Assembly (NCBI GenBank): GCA_036320915.1
Contig: JAXBDG010000001.1
Span: forward strand, 3,246,001-3,310,000
DNA: 64,000 bases
Direction of reading: 5' to 3'
DNA from: Linnemannia elongata
Lineage: Eukaryota > Mortierellomycota > Mortierellomycetes > Mortierellales > Mortierellaceae
The translations under genes were made by a program, and so were the position numbers. The notes under the pieces are model-generated. The model did not search any database. It saw only the letters and a list, made by a program, of their open reading frames with translations, and was not told the origin of the DNA. Position 1 is the first letter of the stretch. Every line of letters starts with the position of its first letter. Below are positions 31,421 through 40,516 of this stretch, piece after piece.

Positions 31421-33699
31421 GTACTTGCTTTTCATACTTGTTGAAAAAGCCACTTTTTTTACGCGCCTATGCTAATCTTAACAATGTTTTCTATAACTAG
31501 GCACGGATGTACCAGGCATGGTCGCGGGTTATCTGGCGGACTCGCGGGTCGTTATCAAGAACAAAGACAAGTTGGATTTCGATGCATCCATCAGGGTGTT
31601 TACCTTCGGTCAACAGACACCCATCCCCCGTCAAGAATCTAATCCTTCTGGACTGACCGCGGACAAGATCAAGGCCAAGTTCCATGATGTCCAGCAGCGA
31701 TATGAACAGAGGAAGGGAGATGATGTAGATGTTCGAAAGGCTGCAAAAAGGTAAAGTTGTCCATTCTTAGTGTGTGGTCTTCGCCATTATATAATGCATT
31801 ACTTTACCCCATTAACACCAACTGGATCTCATTTGTGAATAGTGCATTGCCCGGTGACCGCGTCTATCGACACAAGGCATCTCAGCAGTTCAATCGATAT
31901 CGCATCATCGATCACCCACCACCTAAGGACAAGAAGCCTCCTGTGAACGGGAACCCGATGGATCATGGATAACATCAATCTTCCGCAACCCCTCCTTCAT
32001 GTCGACCCCGTTACTCCATGAAGTCACATGTGAGGAGCCAGCACGAACCGCCTACGGCTATGAAACAATACAAGCTGAAACCCTGGAAAAACAACTCCGA
32101 GAATCCTGACGACGCTACTACTCCCGTTCACGATGAGCCCCAGGCCCCATGTCAAGGTCTCCGTCTCCCCTCCATAGACCGGATGACCAAAGCACAGCTG
32201 GTTAAGGCTCTTGCGTGGGAACATCCCATGGCGACCCTTGATATTGGAACGCTGGCGGCAAACGTCAAGAATGCTCTCAAGGTCAAGGACATCTCAAGAG
32301 ATCCGATCAGGCTGGCGGAGGATAATGCAGCGGCCAAGGAGATGATTGCCTGCGTACGGGTGATTGTCAAGGAGGCCAATCGGGTCAAGCGCAGATGCCA
32401 AGGTCTTTTCGGTGCGTACTTTGAACGAGTCGACAGAGATGGCGCTACCTCCGATGACAAAGAGTTTTTGAAGGAGTTATGCCCGCCCATTCCCGGGAGT
32501 TGACTATAAAGGCCGCCCCCAACACACTACCGAGCCAGAACAGCACGACCTTGGAAAATGACGACGATACCTCTGACAAACAGGTTCAGTTTATTGGATG
32601 CTTCATGAGGTATCTTTACTCCAACAACTTTCCAAGGAAAACTGGAATCGGGGTCGTTGTTAACAGATTTATTATGCGGTTGGAGCAGCTGGACCTGCAC
32701 AAGCCTATCCGCGTCAGGAGTTCCCTTGAAGAGAAATCGGAGTTCTCTTCTGGTGAGCTTGTCCGCTCAGCTTCTGTTCAGCTTGCTGCTGAATGAAGAA
32801 GATCTATTGGCACGGAAGCGTTGAGCTGTTGGAACAGGTAAATATTATCATATCTATCTCTCAAGCTTTACAGGCCTTGCTCTAACAAACTGACGTTTAA
32901 CATTTTTGATTGAAATTCTTTTCATTTACAGCTTAGAATCCAGTTTGCAGACGAGAACAAGAATGCGAATGCTCGAGAAGATGTGGCTGCTTCTAAGGAT
33001 GCCGATACTGTCGGGAGCTCAAGTGATGCCGAACATGCCGCTGTCGCCAAGGATACCGCTTCCAGTAAGGACAAGGACATCATCGCCACCAAGGTTAAGG
33101 ACGGGAACAACACACAATCTGGCGGCTTCTCTTTAGCGATCTGCAGTAGCCTGAGCACAGTCGAAAATTTCTTGAAGTTCAACAAGCTCGTCAAGGATCC
33201 TCGAAGGATTGTACCCCTTTCCCATCGGGAGTATGGCTTCTTGTCTTACTCTGAAAGAGAGCTACTGGTTCTACTGAGTTCTAGATCGTTTTTACAGGAC
33301 CGTATTCGATCATGGGCGAATCATACCTTTTCGAGCAAACCATCCATTGAAAATTTGAAAGACATCTGGCTGGACAGTATGGAGCCGGGCTTTCTGATCA
33401 AGATGCTGCTCGCAGATGTCGGTCCCAAGGATCTCACAAGTCGTCAACGAGGCAAAGCTGGCTATAGAGGTGCTATCAGGTTGACAACGATGGACGAGAT
33501 CAGGGACCACCTTCGTCCTCTCCGGCAAGGTACAGTCGATCCACGCGAGTACAAGTCAAAGGGATATGTCCTTCGCGGCTCCATTCGAACCGATGACCAC
33601 CGTTTACAGATTCTGGGTTTCAAACTTAAAGAGCTCCAAAGTTGTCGATTCAAGCGAGCCTGTCGATATCCTCTTCCATCTCGCCTGATGTCCACAGTT

Positions 33700-34720
33700 A
33701 GCGGTCTCGATTATTTCCTTCAAGAAATCCGCAACATTGTCGAAACCCCGGAGGATGTTGCGCGACTTTGGCCCTACTGTCAGCCCGATGATGTTAAGAT
33801 CCTTTGTATTGACCTTGGACAGGCCTTCGTTGTTGGAGCCAGCGCCCTGTTGCTGGACACTGCTGGATCGACTGTCCCCACTCAATCGACGTCTTCGACG
33901 ACCTCAAGCGTCTTAATCCCGTCGAGCTCATCAAGTGCGATCTATTCAAGCGTCGCAACCGACCTTACAACCTTCTCCACGTCCTCTCCATCGTCCCCGA
34001 GCCAAGTTTTTCACGATATGGCTGTCTCACGGAATGCCGTATCCCAACCAACCTTGAGACTTCGGAGATGGATGGAGGAGGCCAAGAAGACAGTTCCTGA
34101 AGGTGGCGGTGAGGACTCCATCATGGACCTTGAGTCGAACTTGCCTCCTCTTCGTGGTGAAGGTGCAAGCGTTATCAAGTACCTCGAGGAGTTGAAGAAG
34201 GCTCAGGAACCTCTGGGCGAGTTTTACAATGGACAAAACTTACTTTACTAACGACACAAATGGGACTCACAACGCAGCAAACAGGAAGAGTTCAGGATTG
34301 TGGCGAACCATCTACTCAACGCCATCGGAGGATCAGTAGGTGCCCGAAGGAACGACGACAACATGGTTGTGATTGGCATAGGCCTTGGGCAGTTCAAGTC
34401 AATCTCTGGGCTGACCTCCCTTCACGACTCCTTTTTCGCCTAATTCGTCCAGCTCGTAAGTTTCGTGTCAAGCTTTTGTTGTGTGTGAGCCACATAATGC
34501 TTTATTTATTAACATTCCCTATCTATCACTTTGTTCCCCTTGTAGGCGAGATCACTTGGGCACATTATTGTTGGAGTGAATGAATTCTTTACCTCGAAGA
34601 AGTGCCCAGCCTGTGAGCAGTTCGTCTGTCAAGTTAATATTCGGCGCCTGTACTGTGCCAACTGCAGGTCTTTTATCCATCGAGACATACTGGCCGCGCA
34701 CAATATGTGCAAGGTCGTCA
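33700..34720 (+). other. Fanzor/TnpB-like RuvC and zinc-ribbon domain of the pseudogene
   Basis: RuvC-I: KILCIDLGQAFVVGAS with Asp at 33811-33813. RuvC-II: VNEFFTSKKCPACE with Glu at 34582-34584. Zinc ribbon: CPAC (34603-34614) and CANC (34654-34665). RuvC-III: HRDILAAHNM with Asp at 34684-34686. The order E-(TS)xxCPxC-RRLYCxxC-HRDxxAAxNM is that of IS200/IS605 TnpB and eukaryotic Fanzor RNA-guided nucleases. All three catalytic acids are still present despite the upstream stops. Confidence 0.68.
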
Positions 34721-34963
34721 AGGCCCACCTTATCCTCCAAGAACGACCCACATACCTGCATCCAGTGGACGAGAACGGCAACTTGCCATGGAGGGTCAAC
34801 ACCACTCTCACGCAGGAACCAAGTCCCGTCCAAAGTCGCCAGGCCAAGAAGTCTAAGGTCGCTCCCACTCCCGAGTCTAATCAAGGTCCCTCTCGCCCCT
34901 TCAAGAAGTCCAGGACGACTGGCAAGGACAGGAAACTTTAGACTATGTTCCTTTCTTTATTTC

Positions 34964-34980
34964 GCGTGTTGCCAGCACGC
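34964..34980 (+). other. Short inverted repeat after the Fanzor-like domain
   Basis: GCGTG and CACGC arms of 5 bp face each other 23 bp after the pseudogene stop. It is mentioned because TnpB/Fanzor guide RNAs are encoded at the 3' edge of their element; the stem is short and may be chance. Confidence 0.2.
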
Positions 34981-35207
34981 TACACTGTGAAGATCGAGGC
35001 AATAAGGTGACATAATATGAGCGCCTATTGTTCCTCTTTCTGCAAAAAGTTCTCTCTTATAGTAAAAGCAAATAAAAAAAAATAAAAAAACCTCCTTTCG
35101 CACTTTTTTGAGCTGCATGGTGAATGTAACCACTGCGCCAGTACTTATCCTTGGACTCATAATGATGCTCAGAAGAACAGCAGTGGTGAGAAGGAGGGTC
35201 ATCGAAG

Positions 35208-35885
35208 TCATGGAGTAGTTGAAAGGAAAGACAGCAAAGGTATTGTTCTGACATGACGAAGGAGGGCGGCTCTGCAGAAAGCCACGTGGACATGCGTACT
35301 TGTAAAAAGGTAAAGGAGAGAAATAAGTTGTTGTTGTGTAGTGCTATTGTGCAACATGCAATTGTTTTTTTTTCTTCTAGTAGTATGTCGCCACGGTGTG
35401 TTCATATGTAGGCCGCTCCGAGGTCGATCTTGTGGAGCTAACGACAGGGTATGTTGAAAGTCTCGTGTTATCAGAGGAGTAAGGGTGCTGATGGTAAGGT
35501 CATGAACAAAAGAATGGGCGTTGTGATTTGGTGCCATGGTCACCCCGGTCGGTGGTGGTGGAAAGGCGCGATGATAGGCTGGTGGTGGCGAGGCTAGAGT
35601 AGGCGAACGATCCTCTTCGCTTCCTTGATGGATCTCCAGGTCACGGATGGGTTGTGCCAGGGCAGGCTCCTTGTGGGTGAGGCCAGAGTGTAGGCTGAGC
35701 TCTGGGCTGACAGGCCTCCTTGTAATGACTGGACAGAACCAGCTCTTAGCCTTAACATTCCTGAACTGACAAGACGGCTGGGTTCCCTGGTGGTATTGCA
35801 GGATGCGCATTGGAAGGCGGTGCAAAGGATGGAGGACAAAAACGACGCTCAAGGTGAGGGCGACACCTAGGATATTTTCGGACAT
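35208..35885 (-). CDS. Doubtful ORF: hydrophobic N-terminus and PPxY motif, 225 aa
   Basis: The minus-strand frame is open for 310 codons (36140-35208); the internal Met at 35885 (MSENILGVALTLSVVFVLHP) gives a hydrophobic N-terminal segment and is the most protein-like start. The middle contains LASPPPAYHRAFPPPPTGV with a PPAY (PPxY) motif. The C-terminal 80 residues are rich in His, Thr and Arg and look noncoding, so the true gene may be shorter or spliced. No family is recognised. The general plan resembles the small PPxY protein at 30000-30383, on the other side of the XPG-Fanzor pseudogene. Confidence 0.3.
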   Translation of the reverse strand: MSENILGVALTLSVVFVLHPLHRLPMRILQYHQGTQPSCQFRNVKAKSWFCPVITRRPVSPELSLHSGLTHKEPALAQPIRDLEIHQGSEEDRSPTLASPPPAYHRAFPPPPTGVTMAPNHNAHSFVHDLTISTLTPLITRDFQHTLSLAPQDRPRSGLHMNTPWRHTTRRKKNNCMLHNSTTQQQLISLLYLFTSTHVHVAFCRAALLRHVRTIPLLSFLSTTP

Positions 35886-36140
35886 GTTGTATTGTTGGTG
35901 TTGTGGTCTGGTCTGGCGTGAGGTTTGGCTTTGGTGGCGTGTTTTCTTGATGTAGACGATTCTGTGGAGTGTTTGTCGGGCTGTGTTGAAGTTTGCGCGC
36001 AATAGTAGATATACCACGTTCGAAAGTTGAGGTTGTTGGCTAGTTCTATTTTGTTGGTGGGCATTGCTTGCTATTTTTAAAAAAATGGATAAGGTTAATG
36101 GATTTGGGGTCTCAAAGCCGAATATACGAGGGTTGAACAT

Positions 36141-36581
36141 TAATGATGTATGTCGACAAGAAAAGTGTAAACGTCTTGATAGGCAAACAATATATTGAGG
36201 TCAATTATTGTTTATCGGAATAGATTAAGAGTCCTTTCAAGCGTACAGCATGCACCGTCTAATCATGGATGCATGAGTATTGTCAATCTCCCAGAAAAAA
36301 AGGGGTATCGAGTCAGTGGGTTTGAGGGTGGTTAAAAAGTTTTTATTAGAAGTAACAAGCAAACAGGAAAAAAAAATGCGGCAATTGGTATACAAGGATT
36401 GGAAGACGCTATGCTGGAGTTGGGTGGGAAGAAAGAAAGAAAGGAAAGAAAGGAGGGGTAGAAAAAACCACACACGACACAGGGCGGGGGCTATGGTTCT
36501 CCGTGCGAGATCAAAAGAGGCTCTCAAGGGAGGTAAACTGTATATGAACACAGGCCTTGAAAGGGAGGGTGGAGGCTCGAT
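36141..36581. other. Intergenic, downstream of the acetate transporter
   Basis: About 440 bp with A/G-rich sequence (GAAA/GGAAA stretches near 36428-36460). No gene is seen. Confidence 0.5.
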
Positions 36582-38508
36582 TTAGCGACGACCCAATTGG
36601 CCCAAGGGTAGGGTGTAATAAGAGTTTTGGTTGTTGCTGAGATCGGCCATCGCACAGTACCAGGCGATGCTCGAGGTGATCATGCCCATTCCACCGCCAA
36701 ACTTCTGGACAATGTTTCCGGGCTCGAGGTGGGCCAAGCTAGAAATAGTGCTGAAGAGGTAGGTCATGCCGAGGCAGAAGAACAGAGCAGTCGAGGCTAA
36801 GTTGGACTTCCAGGTGAGGGTCCACATCAAGAATGTGAAGATAGTCCAGCCGAGGAGGTACGTTCCCACGGCAGTGTTGTAGTCCTCGGGGAAGTCTGCA
36901 TAGGCAGCGGCGACACCAAACGAGGGGATGAGCAAAGTGGCGTACGAGATCCAGTAAAGACCTAATGGCGATCAATAGGAAGAGAAAGAGCAATAGTGAG
37001 GAGAAAGCGTTTAGTTTGACTGGGTCAACTAAGAACAATGGCAATTGAAGGGTTTTCGAAGAGTCGAGTGAGATAGCGTACCATAGGAGCAGAAGGTAGT
37101 GCCGCCAAAGGTGTTTCCGTTGCGGTACTCAAGCAGACCAGCAATGACCTAATGGCGTTTCGGAAGAGGAGCGCGAAGAACAAAGGGAAGAAAAAAGAAA
37201 GCGCGTTAGTGGGGTTGACCAATGAGGATGGGCTAAATGGAGAGGGCTTAGTATGAGCGAGACCATCGCGTAAGGACGATGTCAGCATAAGGAAAGAATA
37301 AAGCTGTAAAAAGGCGGGGAGTGCAATAGGAAGAAACGATGGACTAGTTTACAGGCTAAATGTGCTGAGCAATTAGAGACAGGGCAGAGAGCAAGGTCTG
37401 TGTGTGTGTTGTCTGGGGGGCGGATTGGTTTAGAAACAAAAAAGGGACCATCGGAAGAAAAGGGAAAGAAATGAACCCTCTCCTTCCCCTGAAGGAAGCA
37501 TCTCTCACTGTCTCACTGGGGACATAGGAAAGAAGAAGGCCCCAACCAAATACAACGCGGGGAACTTTGTTTTTGTTTTTCTTTGTTATGGATATTGGCG
37601 CTTGTGCGAGCGGACATCGTAACACATATTCAAGCAAGGAAAACAAATAAAGAGAGAAAAAGTGGTGCTCTCATATGATGAGCTAGATGGATGGATGGAG
37701 CTGGTCAATGGTTCGTTGTTCGTAGTTGCTTGTTGTTTCTGATGCTGTAGGCGGGGTGGTCTGTTTCCCTACTCTTATTTCTTTTTTTTCTTAGTGCTCT
37801 TTGTTGGGGGGGGGGGGGGGGGGAGTCGAAAAGGAAATGAACATATGCATTGAGGTCAAGGCGAGGACAACTAATGAAAAGGCAGATTGTCTGTCGGGGG
37901 TAGCGGACGGTGTGGTTTGTGGAGAAGGACAGGACAGGGGTCAAGAGATGCCAGCTGACCGAGATGACTGGATGGTCCATTCAAAAGCGAAAGGAAAAGG
38001 GGTTCGTACGGATTGACTATCTTCAATCCAGCCAGTCTTACAGACCGTTGCTCTGCCTCCCTTTGTAAAGTAGGGGATGGGGGTTGCTTCTATACTAAGG
38101 GGTACAAGGAAGAAAAAAAAGGTGGCTCGAAGTGTATTTTACCTGGCCGAGACCACCATAGAACATGGCGGTGCCTGTGATAAAGTTGCCTGGAGCAGCG
38201 GCGTTGACACCGGCGCGGAGGTTATAGAGACCCATGCAAAAGGCAGTCAATGCAAAAGCGCAGAGACCGAATGGACCAGGGTTGGGGGGAGGGGTGGTGG
38301 GCTGGAGGACGGCGTTGAGGGAGGGGTTCATGTTGACGTCCATTTGGAAGGGGGAGACACGAACATCCTCTGGTTCAAGGTGGGCGTGAAGGGGAAGCTG
38401 CTGCTGCTGGGATTGTTGTGGTTGTTGCTGTGGGTGGAGGTGGATGGGATGATCGACGAGCTGGTGAGATTGTTTCTCGAGATCAAAGATATCTTTTGAG
38501 CCAGACAT
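36582..38508 (-). CDS. GPR1/FUN34/YaaH family acetate transporter (Ato-like)
   Basis: Exons 38508-38143, 37148-37082 and 36961-36582 give 270 aa. The plasma-membrane AceTr family takes up acetate/protons and includes yeast Ato1-3 and Yarrowia Gpr1. The N-terminal cytosolic 80 residues are His/Gln-rich (a PQQQPQQSQQQQL run). NPGPFGLCAFALTAFCMGLY is the family NPAPLGL signature opening TM1; FITGTAMFYGGLGQ, VIAGLLEYRNGNTFGGTTFC, LYWISYATLL, YLLGWTIFTFLMWTLTW, TALFFCLGMTYLFSTISSL and GMGMITSSIAWYCAMADL complete six TM segments. Intron 1 is 994 bp, unusually long for this window, and contains an 18-G run. Introns 1 and 2 end in the same CGCCATTAG|GTC sequence. A TATAAAA lies about 280 bp upstream. 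Confidence 0.87.
37806..37823 (+). repeat. Poly(G) tract (18 G) inside acetate transporter intron 1
   Basis: Uninterrupted 18-nt G run on the plus strand (C run in the transcript). Capable of G-quadruplex formation and prone to length error in sequencing. Confidence 0.9.
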
Positions 38509-40510
38509 GTGTATAGTGCTTTGACAATGTGCGGAAGGACGCGTTGTTTTGTTTTGAGAGAGACGGGAAATGAAAATAAAAGGAGTAGTGGATGTGCTGT
38601 TGGAAAGGAGAAGGGGGGGAGGGAAGGAGCGGGGTATCAGTTGAAGGGAGGGGAAGCAAGCACGCGAGTGGGAGGGGGTATGAGTGTCGTTGTCAAAGGA
38701 GGGAGGAGAGACGAAAAAACAAAAAAAGGACAGAAGACAGAAAGTAGAAAAGAAGGAATAAAAAAAAAGGCGGACCCCCGGACTCTTTTATATGTAGGTC
38801 CATTGGTCGAGAAGAGTGGGTAAGAATGATGAGTGGTGATTGATTGGTCCAGGTAGAAGTGGGAAAGGGGGGACAGCAATAAGAATAACATTCATATTCA
38901 CGGACACATAAAAACAATGGATACTATGCTCCCCGTATTCCTGGCTTTCCTATTCCTTCCTGGCTGAGTTCAATTGCAGCCATGAGCGGCACTTCAATCG
39001 AGCGGAAGCGTCGATGTTTGTTCGTCGCTTGCATACGTCCCTTTTTTTTTCTTCCTTTTCCTTGACCTTTCTATTCAGGGACAATCTGTCCCTGGTCTAA
39101 ACCGAGAGTGAAACAGCCGAAGGACTCCAAAAGGACTAGTGGGCGATCCAGGATCGACCGGTCAGCATCCAATGCCATCAATTAGGGCGGCCATGCTATA
39201 GTCATCAATGAGAAGATAAACCAGGATCAACATTCAGGCATTCAGGCAACATCTGGGCCTATGTAATACACCCTCTACAACAAGGCACAGACAGAGTCCC
39301 TTAAAGTTCAGATGGTACCAGCTGATCGAGGACATCCACCCCACCTCCTTCTCCACAAAACACTCACCATCCGGCATACTATTCTAAACAGCGGGGGATG
39401 CTTTGCAGTTCTCTCCTCGCACGTTCGCAGGTCATAACGATGGTTTGCTCCCAGTCTTATTTTCTTAGAACCGTTGGTTGGAGATATGCACCTGTTGGGT
39501 TTTTCTCGGTGTGACTTGCCAGCTCGCCAGGGATCCACAAAGGTGCTGATCGCGACGCGTTCCACAAATTAATAAAGGATCCATCTCAAAGTGATTGATG
39601 ATTGTTCACTCTTTTCTCTCACTTCATATTAATATCACTAAAAAAACCATGGATGGGTCTCTCTCTCTGTAACAGCGACAAGAGCGGAAGTTCATTGACA
39701 GCGGAGAGCCATCGCAGCTGACCAAGTGTAATGGAAGCAGAGGAGTGGGGTTGTTGAAAATAAGAATGGAGACCGTGATACTCGAGATACTTTACTGATA
39801 ATGCCGATCCCACTTTTAACACCAAAAATATGATCGACGATTAGTAACAGAAGGTTGATCCCAATCCAGGGACCATCACCATCACCATCACCATAACTCT
39901 TTTCCTTGGCTGGTCCTGATGTTATCCCAGGCACCATCACTGATGACTTTGTCAGTCTCAGAAATAATTTTTTATTCAAAAGTAAAAAACGGTCAGAAAT
40001 CTCATGGGCAACAACCACTTTTTCACTTCTTCCCTTGGAGACATTTCTGCAAGCACACGCACACATACTTTTACATGCTTCGAGGTACAGAAAGATGAGC
40101 TCAATGTGGTAAAAAGCAAGCCTTGACATGACCTCTGACGCCGTGGGTCAGACTGTGTCAACTATCCACACGTGACCGGTACATGCTGTAGGGAGAGACC
40201 CATGCAGCTTGCACTTTTGTCTTCTTCCTCTCCACTCTATGACCTCAACATCACCTGTTTCCTTCTCCTCCTCCTCCTCTTCGTGATTCTTAAACGACCT
40301 TTTTCTTGTTTTATTTTCCACATCCTTTCAACACGACTCCTCATCCTCCTCTCTCATCAACGCAAGCAACACCCTCTCGCGATCACACACATACCCCCTC
40401 AGAAGGCACCCTCCCTCTCCAATTGTATTCAACGAGGCTAATTCTTTCTTTCGACATCACCTTAATACCAACAAGGGCTACTCTAGTCAACAAGGCTGAC
40501 ACGCAGCCTC
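38509..40510. other. Divergent intergenic region, acetate transporter / TOR
   Basis: About 2 kb. The transporter promoter side is A/G-rich; the TOR side is a C/T-rich leader (about 40215-40430). A CCATCA hexamer repeat lies at about 39867-39893. Open frames up to 145 codons on the minus strand (39692-40129) lack recognisable domains and are not called. Confidence 0.5.
38786..38792 (-). promoter_or_regulatory. TATA-like element upstream of the acetate transporter
   Basis: TATAAAA on the minus strand, about 280 bp before the ATG. Consensus only. Confidence 0.3.
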
Positions 40511-40516
40511 ATGTAA
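40511..40516 (+). promoter_or_regulatory. Start-stop element (AUG-UAA) abutting the TOR start codon
   Basis: ATGTAA is immediately followed by the TOR ATG at 40517, with the better-context ATG (GCCATGG) at 40523. If within the mRNA, this minimal upstream ORF would make ribosomes initiate and terminate at once and could limit TOR translation. Confidence 0.45.

Larger units (their letters stand above)
30651..34941 (+). pseudogene. Decayed XPG/FEN1-like nuclease + Fanzor/TnpB-like RuvC composite gene
   Basis: A reading path from ATG 30651 (MGCRNLWRLFGGKK) to TAG 34941, interrupted by lesions. Apparent introns: 31421-31500, 31751-31842, 32838-32931 and 34456-34545, all GT-AG with agreeing phases. 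The first third is an XPG-type flap nuclease; the last third is a TnpB/Fanzor-like RuvC with zinc ribbon; a linker of about 350 codons rich in Lys/Pro and helices joins them. Lesions: frameshift in the A-run 30741-30744; in-frame TAG 31165-31167; shift near 31969; shifts near 32080, 32500 and 32555; shift at 32793 (TGA 32794-32796); TAA 34249-34251; TAA 34441-34443. Coding-like sequence continues in another frame, or in the same frame, beyond each lesion, so the break-up looks recent. I infer that intact genes of this family occur elsewhere in the lineage; I know of no described XPG-Fanzor fusion. Two adjacent genes remain an alternative. Confidence 0.7.

Noticed and set aside
34260..34583. 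107-codon plus-strand frame within the XPG-Fanzor locus
   Set aside because: It is out of frame with the conserved RuvC path; the homologous frame reads RHKWDSQRSKQEEFRIVANH after the TAA and is the true coding remnant.
39692..40129. 145-codon minus-strand frame upstream of TOR
   Set aside because: No domain, mixed hydrophobic and low-complexity sequence, and it overlaps the CCATCA repeat; coding status is not supportable.
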